A stretch of 64,000 nucleotides of DNA from Coccinella septempunctata (Eukaryota; Arthropoda; Insecta; Coleoptera; Coccinellidae): the NCBI RefSeq assembly GCF_907165205.1, contig NC_058195.1, forward strand, positions 32,322,936-32,386,935, given 5' to 3'. Positions 1 through 11,122 of this stretch are shown here, one piece after another. Made by a program: the position numbers and the translations under genes. Within the stretch, counting starts at the first letter, position 1. Every line of letters starts with the position of its first letter. Under the pieces are notes generated by a model. The model was not told where the DNA came from, ran no database searches, and saw nothing but the letters and a program-made list of their open reading frames with translations.

Positions 1-2196
1 GGACCTGATATACCGACCTACATACCAAGAGTAAATGGACTACCCGATGTACTGGACATTGTCGTAATGAAAGACATCACTGAAGAAATCAGCATTGATA
101 CAATAGAAGACGGAACTTCAGACCACAATCCCATAGAATTCATAGTGGGACATGGCCCAAGAAACGAAGAAGAGACACAAACCAAGGAACGCACAGACTG
201 GGAGAAATATAAGAATTTACTTCAGGAGAAAATCAGGGAAATTCCCCAAATAAACACCCAGGATGAATTAGATGAAGCAGTTGAAAAATTGGAAAATCAT
301 ATAAAAGAAGCCTATGAAGAAAGCACCAAGAGAATAAGGAAACCAATTCCGAAACATTCACATGGAGATACGCCAAGGGATATAAAGGAACTTATAAAAA
401 AGAACAGAAGACTCAGGAAAATCTACAGAACAACAAAAAGAGAAGAAGACAAGAAGAAACTGAATAAGCATAGTCAGATATTGAAAAATGCTTTAACAGA
501 ACTGCGTAATAACAGATGGCACCAGAGATTAAGGGAACTGAATACAATAGATCACTCGGCTTGGAAAATGCAAAAACGCTTACGACGAGAACAGACAGTT
601 ATACCTCCACTGCATGGAGCAAACGGAATGGTATATACGAGACTTGAAAAAGCCGAAGCACTTGCCGACACAATTGAGAGAGAAGCCAGAATAAATTACA
701 GAAATGATGATGACAATGAAGATCTAGAAGAAGAAGTGGAGGCAAACGAAGAACTGATGATGGAATCACCGGAAACCGAAATCATTCCAAAACCGGCTTC
801 ACCAACAGAAATCAAAGAGATCATAATGAAACTGAAAAACCGGAAAGCACCGGGAGAAGATAGGATAACGAATTATATGTTGAAGAAATTGCCTAGAAAA
901 GGAATAGCAGCCTTGACGAATATAACAAACGGAGTGATGAGGACCGAATACTACCCAAAGAGATGGAAAACTGCAGAAATGATAGTTTTCAACAAGCCTG
1001 GAAAGGAACGGAAATTTCCTCAAAATTATAGACCAATCAGCCTACTATCAGCACTAGGAAAAGTCGTCGAGAGGGTTATCGCCAAAAGGCTGAATGAGGA
1101 AACAGAAATGTTGAAGATAATCCCACCCGAACAATTTGGATTTCGACGAGAACACTCGACTGAACTCCAATTACTACGGCTCATAGAATACGTCACCGAA
1201 GGAATGCAGACCAAACAGGCCACAGGATTAGTTCTGATGGATATCGAGAGAGCTTTTGATAGAGTATGGCACGAAGGCCTAATCTACAAGATGAAAAGAG
1301 CAGGATATTCGACCAAGCTATGCAAGATTATAAGGAATTATCTGAGGAATAGAAACTTTTATGTGAAGATAGATGGAGCAACCTCTCAAACCAGACAATT
1401 GGAAGCGGGAGTGCCTCAAGGATCGGTACTTGGACCTCTGCTTTACGTAATATACGTTTATGATATCCCGAAGAATGCTAGGAATATGCTCACCTTGTAC
1501 GCAGATGACACAGGAATAGCGTTCAGACATCGACGCCCAGAGATCATACACCGGAGACTGCAGGAAGCCATAGATGAATTACTCAAATGGTGCATCAAAT
1601 GGAAAATCCAAATCAATGGAAGAAAGACTCAAGCAATATTACTGCAAAAGAGAAGATTGAGGATGGAAGAAAACCTTGAAGTTGATGGACAAGAGGTTGA
1701 ATGGAAAAATGAAGCAACATACCTAGGAGTGACGCTTGACAGAGGACTTACATGGAAAAACCACATCAAATGTGCTGTTGATAAAACAAAAGCCGCAATG
1801 AGTAAACTTTATCCACTCATAGGCAGAAGAAGTCATATGAATAAGAACATCAAGTTGACGATGATTAAAACTATTGCGCGACCACAACTCACATATGGAT
1901 CGGCGGCATGGGGCTTCGCAGCCAAGACCCACATCAAGAGAATACAGGCCACTGAGAATAAACTCCTTAGAATGGCGATGGACGTACCCTGGTTTGTTAG
2001 GAACAAACAAATCTACAAGGACTTGGAATGGGAACCAGTTACAGAATTTATGAAGAGAAAGGCGGAAAGGATATTCGACAAAGCCAAACAACATCCAAAT
2101 GAGGAACTACGAAGATTAGTCGACTACTATCCAACAGAAGAAGCTAGAAGGTCAAGAACCTACCACCGAAGACCGAGAGATCAGTTAAGGATTTAA
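1..2196 (+). CDS. Jockey-like LINE ORF2 (endonuclease end + reverse transcriptase), 5' part outside window
   Basis: The frame is open from base 1, so the protein enters from the left edge; the first internal ATG is at 67. The upstream codons and the SDHNP motif (codons from 118) are the end of an APE-type endonuclease. A long basic linker leads into a non-LTR reverse transcriptase with APGEDRITN, a PQGS motif (from 1414) and the catalytic YADD (1498-1509). The C-terminal region has the LTYGSAAWGFAA and APWFVRN-like (here VPWFVRN) signatures of Jockey-clade LINEs. The enzyme makes cDNA at the nicked target during target-primed reverse transcription. All visible catalytic residues are intact, unlike the related copy at 34,671-37,379. 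The family is clear; activity cannot be judged because the 5' end is missing. Confidence 0.9.
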   Translation, partial: GPDIPTYIPRVNGLPDVLDIVVMKDITEEISIDTIEDGTSDHNPIEFIVGHGPRNEEETQTKERTDWEKYKNLLQEKIREIPQINTQDELDEAVEKLENHIKEAYEESTKRIRKPIPKHSHGDTPRDIKELIKKNRRLRKIYRTTKREEDKKKLNKHSQILKNALTELRNNRWHQRLRELNTIDHSAWKMQKRLRREQTVIPPLHGANGMVYTRLEKAEALADTIEREARINYRNDDDNEDLEEEVEANEELMMESPETEIIPKPASPTEIKEIIMKLKNRKAPGEDRITNYMLKKLPRKGIAALTNITNGVMRTEYYPKRWKTAEMIVFNKPGKERKFPQNYRPISLLSALGKVVERVIAKRLNEETEMLKIIPPEQFGFRREHSTELQLLRLIEYVTEGMQTKQATGLVLMDIERAFDRVWHEGLIYKMKRAGYSTKLCKIIRNYLRNRNFYVKIDGATSQTRQLEAGVPQGSVLGPLLYVIYVYDIPKNARNMLTLYADDTGIAFRHRRPEIIHRRLQEAIDELLKWCIKWKIQINGRKTQAILLQKRRLRMEENLEVDGQEVEWKNEATYLGVTLDRGLTWKNHIKCAVDKTKAAMSKLYPLIGRRSHMNKNIKLTMIKTIARPQLTYGSAAWGFAAKTHIKRIQATENKLLRMAMDVPWFVRNKQIYKDLEWEPVTEFMKRKAERIFDKAKQHPNEELRRLVDYYPTEEARRSRTYHRRPRDQLRI

Positions 2197-2470
2197 ATGT
2201 AACCAAAGAAGAGCTTAACCTATAAAAGCTATAGGCAGCATACAACTATCAACACGACTATGATCGTGTGAGAGTCCAGAAACCATAAGAGTCAACTGGT
2301 TAATAGGCAAAATGCCCGGAACCTATGAAGAAGCAGTTAAGGGTTTTTAGTGGGTCTCGAGCTCAGAGAGTGAGAATCCCCACACTGTTCCCCCTCAGCA
2401 GAGGGTGTGTTCGTCTGTTTGCAGATTTTCCCCCTGCTACACCAACAAAAAAAAAAAAAAAAAAAAAAAG
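2197..2470 (+). mobile_element. 3' UTR and poly(A) tail of the Jockey-like LINE
   Basis: The noncoding tail after the ORF2 stop ends in a run of about 24 A residues (about 2,447-2,470). The last 110 bases match the tail of the second copy at 37,503-37,628: both have GTGGGTCTCGAGCTCAG, CCCCACACTGTTCCCCCTC and GCAGATTTTCCCCCTGC before the A run. This shared 3' tail shows that both copies belong to one family. Confidence 0.85.
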
Positions 2471-2746
2471 TGAAAGATCCTGTATATGGATCTAAACATA
2501 TTTAAACTTCACAGATCCGCAGTTCCTATTCCTTGGCAAACCTCCGCAAGAACTATTAAGACAAATGAAGTAAATATGGAATTTCATCTGTAAAATCTGA
2601 AAAAGGTATTTGAAAATTGCGATTTTGTGTATACGCCCTTCCGGCACGAAACCCTTTATATGATAACACATACCATCTCAACTCATTTTGCAAAAGTTTT
2701 GTTTCTTGTAGTTGTTGAAAAATAGTTATAAACTGTTTCAGAAATT

Positions 2747-2969
2747 ATGACTGAAGTGACTGAGGCAGCTTGGGATGATCCAAGCCCTAGCTCAAAAACC
2801 CCACATTTGGCCACACCGAGTATCAAGGAAGAAAATATTCAGAAATTTTGATGTACTTTCAATAATGGACAGTACACCAAGAAAAGAGCAATTAATAAAA
2901 ATCATTCATAGAAGGGAGAAGAATCTGAGGAAGATTAAAACCTTATGTAGGGAAAATCCCGAGATTTAA
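2747..2969 (+). pseudogene. exon-like coding remnant, possibly THAP/P-transposase related
   Basis: A good 3' splice site (AACTGTTTCAG) precedes an ATG at 2,747 opening MTEVTEAAWDDPSPSSK and running to a stop at 2,855-2,857. A one-base shift would pass into a second open stretch containing STPRKEQLIKIIHRREKNLR up to 2,969. Prolines followed by a basic helix rich in K, R, I and L resemble the segment after the zinc finger in THAP-domain proteins and P-type transposases, but no zinc-finger cysteines are visible. The identity is a weak inference. The bases between the LINE tail and this exon (2,471-2,746) show nothing I can name. Confidence 0.25.
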
Positions 2970-3609
2970 AAACTCTCACAAATGTGTGTGAAACTAGTAT
3001 GGTATGTAAAATTGTGAAATTAATGAAATTAGAAAAAAGAAAAATAAGTATATTTCAACATTGAAAAATTTCAAATTCATTAATTCCACATTTTTTTTCT
3101 CTAAGTTCCATTTATTTTGTATTTCTTTTGTAAAATAAAATTTACCTATTGTATATATACCTATACCTACATCTATTGATTATTGAATTGTTTTTTACTA
3201 AAATTGTGCTGGAATTTTTTTATGTTTGGAGTTGAAATATAGCTATGAATCTTACTGATTTAGTTTTACATTTCCTATTTCCTTAGTGAATAAATGAGAA
3301 ACTTTGCATTTTTGATATCTGAAAATTTTCCTTGATGAAAATTTGTCAATGAAGGCAATATTTATATATTTATATATTATTTATATAATTAGATAGGAAA
3401 TTTTCCGTTCGTCAAAAATGCAAAATTTCTCATTGGCTCTTCGAACAGAATAAAATCGGCAATGCGTCGGTTCAAATTTCCCGCGCTTTTGTGAGATACT
3501 CTATGCAGCGCCTCTACAAATGCTTTCCGAGAAAATTAGAGAGATGGAGAATTAGGATGTGACTTCATTTTAGCAGGTAGTTGACCGTCTCGTTTGTCTC
3601 TGCCTACTG

Positions 3610-4747
3610 TTATCTACGAAGTCGCAAAAAGTTGTTGCGGTATGCATTTTAATAAGAAAAAGTCAAAAAAATAGTTCTGAGAGAAAACTGAAAGTGATTT
3701 TCACTAGAGCTGGTGTAAGCTCGCAAAAAAGTGCATTGGTAAGTAATAAACAATTTTCTTAATAGGTATTATAGCCTTCGCTATCGCCAACTCAGCATGA
3801 TCATATTGATCAAAACATAGTTTTTATATTTCTGACCAATATGCCATAATATACTAGAAGTGTTCAGATCTCGAAACATTAGTTTAGTCAATGATAGATA
3901 ATTAGAAAAAAAAGATACAAAAATTTTTCTGGTCATTAGATAAGAAAAACGTGCAAAATTTTTCTTGTGACTATTGTACTTTTGACTGCCAGCGAACTGC
4001 GTTTGAAATAATTTGTTTTTGAATTATTAAGAAACATTTAGACGCTTACTTTAAATTTTCGAATCAAAATTGAATTTTTTTCAGATCGATATAGATTTCG
4101 AATATTTATTCGCCAATGCAGGCAACATGTATTCTAATTGGCAGTTATTTGCCAATGAAGTATTGGAGATTTTTGCCAATAGAATAAAAGAAAAGGAATG
4201 TTTACTGCTCCTGGAAAAATTGAAAACTCAACAGGATATTTCTGAAGGTTGAGAATATATTGAACATGATAGCATATTATGAATATATAAATTATTAATG
4301 AAAATCGATTTATCTATACTATTGAAGTTTTCCTGATGTTTATAAAACTTATCATTTAAGCTTTGTTATGTTATATCTTCTTGATTTTAAATTTTAGATG
4401 GGAGAAATGTGGGAATTCTGTTGCTTTTGCATACAGCCATTGTGCCAACATCTAAGAAGACACAAAGAGTCGGTACTAAAAAAATCCTCATAAAATACAT
4501 GATGAGTGACTCACAGGAAGCTTTTATGGTCACAGGAGCCAGTGCAGCGGAAGTGTAAACAAAACTTTCAACTTTAAAAAATAAAAACATGCCCATACAA
4601 CCACATCTAGTTGTCATTTATGATGATAATGTGTTGAATCCGAAGCCGTATCTCGTGTGTTGTGACCAAATCATGAACACTTTCTTTTCCCCAATTTCGG
4701 CATTAAATAGCAGTTTTCAAATTTTCTACACATTCAATTTGAATTAA
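3610..4747 (+). pseudogene. decayed three-exon gene of unknown family
   Basis: A possible exon ends at 3,738 before GTAAGT; its last codons read LKVIFTRAGVSSQKSAL. A second exon, 4,085-4,247, lies between TTTTTTTCAG and GGTTGAG and contains FANAGNMYSNWQLFANE. A third starts at 4,398 after AAATTTTAG. The second and third exons join in phase (G|AT gives Asp), and the third is readable to a stop at 4,745-4,747 except for one in-frame TAA at 4,556-4,558. A polyadenylation-like AATAAA lies near 5,012. The first exon has further stops upstream, so the 5' end is uncertain. The layout (leader, RxGVxxQKxAL segment, then a domain with MPIQPHLVVIYDD) recalls uncharacterised multicopy insect proteins, but I cannot assign a function. 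An old or recently silenced copy is most likely. Confidence 0.45.
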
Positions 4748-5120
4748 CCTCTGGAATGTTTAGCTGTATCTCAACTTTTACATATTTATTTTTCTGAAAT
4801 TAAGACGAAGCACAATATTAATATGTTCATGAATGAATTGAAAAAAAAAATCTTGGTTGAAAAACCACAGTTCATGGATATGAAATGAAGTTTTTCTCGA
4901 AATGAGTTTGAATTGAATTCATTTAGAAGAGTGTTATAACATGAAATATTTTCTTGTTATTTATTTTTGTTTCTAAAATAGAGAATATTTCTAATATTTT
5001 TTATTCTTCGAATAAAGTTGTTTTCATTTCTGAGTATTATGTTTCAACTCACCTGTACCTATATACATCTTAAAAAACTGTTTTTCTCATAGTGCGAAAA
5101 ATATACTGTTGACCATCATA
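4748..5120. other. AT-rich stretch, nothing identified
   Basis: AT-rich DNA containing the candidate AATAAA for the preceding pseudogene. I see no coding signal or repeat structure. Confidence 0.5.
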
Positions 5121-6566
5121 TACAGGGTGTTTCATTGGTACATGAACTTACAGTAACCTGTGCTAGAGCTACCCTAGGCGAGTCCAAAAAACCCATATGT
5201 GATAGGTCTAATCAATTCCATAACCGAGATACAGGGTGCTTCATGTATTCACCTAAAATTTCAATTTCTCATAACTTTCGAACCAACTAGTATAGTCGGT
5301 TAATATTTGGAATATATGATCCACTTACACAGGTCGATAGATTCACATTTAAATTTCCAAAAAGTCCAGGTCGTTATTGAAAAATATGGGACATCTTCGA
5401 AGCTGGGATTCAACACCCCCCTATATCAAAATTTCTGGATTTGACAGAGATATTTGAAAAGAGCAAAAAATTTTCAATGAGATTCAGTAGATTTCATTGT
5501 ACCGCACGTTATTTCGCTCAAAGGAAACTACAAGGAAAGAGAAGTGAGAAATGTTTTCTTTGCTTATTTTGGTTACAAATCGTTTTAAGGCAATCTGTTA
5601 TATTTTTGAAGTACGATTTAGGTGAGCAAGACTCTCAGTTCGCACTCCGATCACAAATCGGAACACGTACATTGCAGGAATGCATTTTCAGTATGACGGA
5701 GCTCCACCCCATTTCAGACTAATGGTCAGACATTTTTTGAATCAGACCTAAAGGTGGACCGCATGCCTGGACCGCTAGATCACCGGATTTCAATTCGGTT
5801 GATTATTTTATTTGGGGTTATTTAAAGAGTTCAGTATACTCATCTGAAATAGGAAGTGAGGAGATTCTCATGCAATGTATCGAAGTAGCCTGCAATGAAT
5901 AACGCAATAATCCAGACATGATAAAAAAAAGTATCACACATATTTTGAAGTTTTTATGTTTCTTTATTTATTTATTCATCGTTGTTGTCTTTAAATGAAT
6001 TTTTCTTAATCAATCATGTTTTTCCGGTAATAACTTGAAATGATTCCTCAGAATATTATGAAATACGAATGTGCAATAAGTGGGACTCAAAAGCCAATTT
6101 GATTACAATGTACGATTTTTCTGAAGATTAGAGGAATTCCAATATTTAATTTGATCTTTCCCTGGAGTTTCCTTTGATCAAAATGACGAGCGGGACAATA
6201 AAATCTCATTGAAAATTTTCCGCTCCACTCAAATATCTCCATCAAATTCCAAAATTTCAATTTACAAGGTGTTGAATTCCAGCTAAGAGGAAAGTCCCAT
6301 ATTTTTCAAATAAGGACCTGGAATTTGTTGGCAATTTAAATGTGAATCTATCGCCTGTTTCAGTGAATCATACATTCCAAATATCAACCGACTATACTGC
6401 TTGGTTGAAAAGTTATGAGAAATTCAAATTTTAGGTGAATACGTGAATCACCCTGTATCTTGGTTATGGAATTGATTAGACCTATCTGATATGGGTTTTT
6501 TGGACTCACCTGAGGTAGTCCTAGCTCAGGTTACCGTATGTTCATTAACCAATGAAACACCCTGTA
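5121..6566 (+). mobile_element. Tc1/mariner-type transposon with ~300-bp inverted arms and broken transposase
   Basis: The ends are inverted copies: TACAGGGTGTTTCATTGGTA at the left and its complement ACCAATGAAACACCCTGTA at the right, flanked by TA. The match continues inward for roughly 300 bases on each side (about 5,121-5,425 and 6,265-6,566), including the internal CACTGTATC-like block. Between them, on the plus strand, are pieces of a DDE transposase: QYDGAPPHFRLMVRHFLN near 5,690-5,745 and, after a frameshift, RSPDFNSVDYFIWGYL (about 5,780-5,828). These are the second-D and third-D/E regions of mariner-like enzymes. Frameshifts and stops make it non-autonomous. Confidence 0.75.
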
Positions 6567-8808
6567 TATAAAAACATTTTCCAATATTTCACACAATTTA
6601 TTAGAAAATACTCATAACATTGAATTTTTTCCATAGATACTCGTTTATAGGAAGCCGATATCTTAGATATTATAAATTCATGAAATTTTAAGCAATAATA
6701 TTATGCCACCAGCTTGTTGCTTACTCCTTAGTATTTTTAACACATTTACTGTTGAAGTAGTAATTGTTTTTCAACAATATGAAAAAAATATTTTCAATAA
6801 AGCAAAGAGATACTATTGAGGACAGCGTAAAAAATTGTTAAATTAACAGTTAACTGTTATAATATGAATATCGATGAATATTATATTCTCACAACCTAAT
6901 ATAAACACTTTTTATACATTATACACGTTATAGAAATTACTATTGGCAAAAAGTATGAATTTTTATATTTCACAACTATACTATCCATAGTACAACAAGG
7001 ACTGTTGTAGAAATCATCGTTTCTTCCGAATATGATAGTAATAATGAATTATTTCGATCAATTTTACAGCCTATTTTTATAAATATGAAAAAATATATAG
7101 CTTTCATAACACAAAAGTATTGTTAGAAACATCAGTATTTCTCTAGTAGTTGATAACTAGGCTATTAGCAGAAGAACTATTTCATTATAATGGTAACAAA
7201 GAAATCTTAATATTTATCAAGTTTTCTTTCAACTGATAAGCTAACAAAAGCGCTTCTATTCATTCAACATAATTTTGGATTGACCAAATAGGGAGGTTGC
7301 CTCAACATACAATTTTCGTTATATTTACTAGTACAATTTTTTAAGTGCTGTATTATTTATGACAACTTAAATCATGTATCACTTCATTGACGATTGAGCA
7401 AAAATTATAATCATTGTGAGCATCATGATGAAAAGTAAAATTTTTCAATCAGTTTTTTGAATTTATTCCCATTAATTCTGGGATACCCTGTATATTACTT
7501 ACAGTAAATGCGGTTACAGCAGAAATTATTTTTACTCTATGTGATATGAAATAATTTTCCACTACCCAAATGTAGAAATACCTCTAACATATGAAGATTA
7601 TTCAAATGAAACGATTTTATTCAATCTTGAATATGTTTTATTTCAACTTCGGCGATGATGAAGTGAATGTAAAGTCTAGGGTCTTTAGTAATTTCACCGG
7701 AGAAATCGAATGGGCCCATCAGGAATTTTGAACAGAAAACAGGTACAAAAATAGACGAACAAATTTTGATTTCAACCAGTTCGAATATAAAATTTCCCGC
7801 TGAATCCGAACCTGCAATGAAAAAGATGGGTATACATTTGAAATTCAAAAGTTGGGCCTCAAATCTCGAATGAGCTCCTTTTATGCCCAAAATCGATTCC
7901 TCGAGCGGAATTACTAAAGACCTCAGTTTCAGAATTCCGATTTTGAACCTGTGCGAGAAATAAATTCAACGTGTCCCGACTTTTGAACTATCCGGTATAC
8001 TTAAAACACACTCTCTATGGCCATTTCAGCATTATATTTCAGTCCCTTAAGGTAAAACAGAAATTATACCAGTCATATGTTTGTGTGATGCATACACTCA
8101 CATTATTTTTTAACGTAGATGCAATATCTGCCATAAAAAATGGGGTTCTAATTTGAAAAAATTGATTTTTCATGATTTTGTCATCCCTAACTTTGAAAGC
8201 GATTTTTTCACCCCCTGTATCATGAATCGCGATTTCGATTTTTAAAGTGAATACATCAATCTTACATCCTGAAAAATCCCAAAAATGAAAATTTTCCATC
8301 CAAAAACCTCGAAGTTATTCTTGTTTCAGCGGAGCTCTATTTTCGATTTTTTTTCGAATTTTCCCGCTCAGAGAGAATTTTCCAACCAAAACTGAAAAAT
8401 GTTTCATCAAAATAAATTGAAATTTTCTAAGGAATCTATTTCTGCAATAAAAAAATGGTGTGCTAATTTGAAAAACGGAAGTTGACGTCATTTCCGGAAA
8501 AACCGGAGGTGCTCATACCTTGAAAATATTTTATATTTCATCAGCATCGTGAAATACTTATAAGTGCCGAATTTCATGAAAATACGTTCAGTAGTTTCCC
8601 GTATAAATATGGGTGAGGTTCCTCGTGAAAGACCCTGTATTGAATTGACACTGGACAGAACGGTGTCGCGAGGAGATTGTAATCGTGAAACTTTTTCGTT
8701 ATCTACAGGTATCGTGTATAATCGAGGAAGCTGTTTTAGCCCGAAATGTAATCCTAACATTAATATTGAATTGATGTGGCCGATCCTTGATGCAAATCCA
8801 TAATTGAA
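6567..8808. other. AT-rich region with isolated TIR-type ends, no gene
   Basis: No convincing coding region. Isolated sequences resembling mariner-type ends occur near 7,481-7,492 (GGATACCCTGTATATTA) and 8,625-8,640 (GACCCTGTATTG), but I find no clear partners. Short open frames here lack any recognisable motif. Confidence 0.4.
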
Positions 8809-8809
8809 C

Positions 8810-8928
8810 TCAAAAAAGATTATACGATTTTAACAAAATGAGTTTCCAAAACAACATGTGATTCGCTATCACAATAACATCTTCATGTGGGTAAAGGTAA
8901 ACTGAAATATTTGGTACAGAAACAAAAT
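8810..8928 (-). repeat. inverted partner of the repeat at 10,650-10,745
   Basis: This block contains GCTATCACAATAACATCTTC and CTGAAATATTTGGTAC. On the opposite strand near 10,670-10,720 the same blocks occur with few changes (GAAGATGCTATTGTGATAGC and GTACTAAATATTTCAG). It is probably two arms of a larger decayed TIR element or two insertions of one family. Confidence 0.5.
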
Positions 8929-8930
8929 AA

Positions 8931-9491
8931 ACAGGGTGTCCCGGATAAGATGGGAAACATTTCAATATGAGATAGAGAACACCTTGAGGATAACCAAAAA
9001 CCCCCATATACTGGCTGGGCTTTTTAAAACGAAACAGACGAGATAACAGGCGGAATAAATTTATTTCGAAAAAATTCTCGGACACGTCGATTTTTGTTTA
9101 GAGGGGGACAAATTTTAAGGTCAAATTCACAACTATATCGCTTCAACCCTTAGTGTTAGAACAACAACCCCTAAATTTTGAATGAGAAAGATAGTGTGAT
9201 GAGTGATACCTCATTTGAAAGGTCTTTTTATCCTGAATTCAGCGTATTAATTTTTTCCTCATTTAATGCATTTGTTCTCGAGATATTCAATTTTGAATTT
9301 CGTACAGTACCAGTCATTCCGCTAACCATGCTATGTGAAATCATCAATTATTTGACTAACTCATTATGTGATTACGATGGTAACCATCAATTGTCAACAT
9401 TAGACAACGAAATAATTATTATTGGCTATTACCTTCTTCAACAATTAAGGTGGTTGTCTCGTCTGTTTCGTTTTAAAAAGCCCACCCTGTA
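8931..9491. mobile_element. Tc1/mariner-type MITE ending ACAGGGTG
   Basis: The left end reads ACAGGGTGTCCCGGATAAG and the right end reads CCCACCCTGT. The arms share an inverted block: TTTTTAAAACGAAACAGACG at about 9,011-9,040 and its complement at about 9,455-9,480. No transposase is present. Internal open frames have no recognisable motif. Confidence 0.55.
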
Positions 9492-9559
9492 TAATACCTA
9501 GAAGTTCTAGATTCTCATAACAGGGTGTTTTTCAAATTTTGGTGGAAATTAAAACCACT

Positions 9560-9895
9560 CTATATAGAAATATATATTTGTGATTAGTTTCTATACTTGA
9601 AAAGGGTAAACTTCTTTTATTGCTGATTTAATAGAAAGGATGCTTGCAAAAATTCATTTGGAACAACAATTCAAGAAGTTCATCCTCTTCAAGTAGTAAC
9701 TAATCACAAATATAAAGCGATATTTCATTTAGTTAATTTTGCTAGATTAGTTTCTGCTTGAAAAGGGTGAATTTGTTTTATTACTGATGCAATAGATAGA
9801 ATGCTTGTGAAAAAGTTATTCAAAATAGTAATAGGAGCAGTTTACTCTTTTTAAATAGAAACTAATCACAATTATAAAGCGATATCTTATTTAGG
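9560..9895. repeat. two tandem foldback units of ~150 bp
   Basis: Unit 1 (about 9,572-9,735) and unit 2 (about 9,745-9,895) share TTAGTTTCT, CTTGAAAAGGGT and the closing AAACTAATCAC...TATAAAGCGATAT. Within each unit the start (GATTAGTTTCTA.ACTTGAAAAG) and end (CTTTTTAAATAGAAACTAATC-like) are inverted copies, so each can fold as a hairpin. They lie directly upstream of the Penelope-like remnant and may be part of it. Confidence 0.5.
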
Positions 9896-9923
9896 AAAGA
9901 GTCCGGAAAAAATATCAAACTTT

Positions 9924-10278
9924 TTGAAAGCTGAAGTTATCAAATTAGTTTTTGAGACGGAAAATACTCTAGGTAAATATATAAAGCATAATAAAGATCA
10001 AAAAAATTGGGGGGATGAATGTGAAGTTCATAAACTTGCAGTAATTGTTCATTTTTTTTACATAGGTCAAACGGGTACAAAATTTCAGAAAAGAGTATAA
10101 GAGCACAGAAATTGTTTCATAAAAGGCCCCGAAAATTCTACTTTTGTTGAGCATCTGTTGAATGCAACGCACAACTTCAACGAAGACTTCGAAATTTAAC
10201 ATATAGAAAATAAAAGTCAGAAACTGAATCTTTTAGAAAGTTTGGAAATAAATACTGCATGTTTTCGCCGGATTTACT
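9924..10278 (+). pseudogene. Penelope-like element remnant: linker and GIY-YIG endonuclease
   Basis: One reading frame, interrupted by two stops (near 10,098 and 10,197), encodes the linker ENTLGKYIKHNKDQKNWGDE. It continues into FYIGQTGTKFQKRV, then EHRNCFIK, STFVEHLLNATHNF and LLESLEINTACF. The YIGQTG motif, the Arg in KRV, the EH pair and the closing Glu are in the order found in the GIY-YIG nuclease at the C-terminus of Penelope-like retroelements. I see no upstream reverse transcriptase beyond the linker. This is a dead 3' fragment. Confidence 0.7.
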
Positions 10279-10639
10279 CAACGATTAGATCGACTTCAAT
10301 AACTCTCCATTACTGAATGTATTTTGAATATTTGTATTCAACTAGTAGTTTATTCGATAGTTTATTCGCTAACATAACAAATTTCAATGTTAAAAAAAGA
10401 AAGGATAAAAACTTCGTCATCTAAGGAAAGATGATAGTTTTCAATAACATTGAGGACTAAAGATTTTGTTATGAACTCGTTAGAAAGTTAATAGGAAGTT
10501 CTTGTTCTATATTATTCGATATCCTATCCTCCGACTGCTTTCTGTTCCGTAAATTCCTTAATGTTTCCGGAAGCATCTCTAGCTCTAGTCCGATTTGTTC
10601 CTGGCCCAACACCCTCAAAATTATTAGGAGTAGAGTCGA
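10279..10639. other. no gene identified
   Basis: AT-rich DNA downstream of the Penelope-like fragment, possibly its 3' tail. No coding or repeat signal was recognised. Confidence 0.4.
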
Positions 10640-10976
10640 ATGCTTGCTTATATATTTTGTTTAGGTACTAAATATTTCAGTCACCCACCTGAAGATGCTA
10701 TTGTGATAGCGAAGTGTCGTGGTTTAAAAACTCAATTTTTCAAAATAGACAATTATGCCAACGTACCTTCATACAAAATTCAAATTTTCTGTATAAGTAT
10801 ACAGTGTGAAAACCACTTATGGAATAACATTCTTCGTTTCCTTATGTTAGAGAATTATGAAAAACGCCGGGACACGTCAAATTTTCAATTCAATAGAACA
10901 AAAATGAGCATGAATTCAGATGCAGAAACCATGACATTTCATCCTCTTTATCTTAAATGAAACATCCTGTATATTT
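10640..10976 (-). repeat. truncated TIR-type repeat ending CATCCTGTA
   Basis: The right boundary reads AAATGAAACATCCTGTATA, the complement of a mariner-type TACAGGATGTTTCATTT end. The block at 10,665-10,720 is inverted relative to 8,845-8,910. The open frame here has no recognisable domain and is probably fortuitous. Confidence 0.4.
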
Positions 10977-11122
10977 TTGTACTTTTTGGTATTAACGACC
11001 TGATTTCAAGACATCAAGAAAAATGCTTCGTCCATTATATATTATATAATACCGACTTACCGAGTGAAAGAACTAGACAAATTTTTTCAAGTTCCTTTTG
11101 GCAACCTGATTTCTATGAACTA

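Noticed and set aside
8564..9501. Several 75-110 codon open frames in 8.5-9.5 kb
   Set aside because: They overlap on both strands, contain no motif, and partly lie in MITE sequence.
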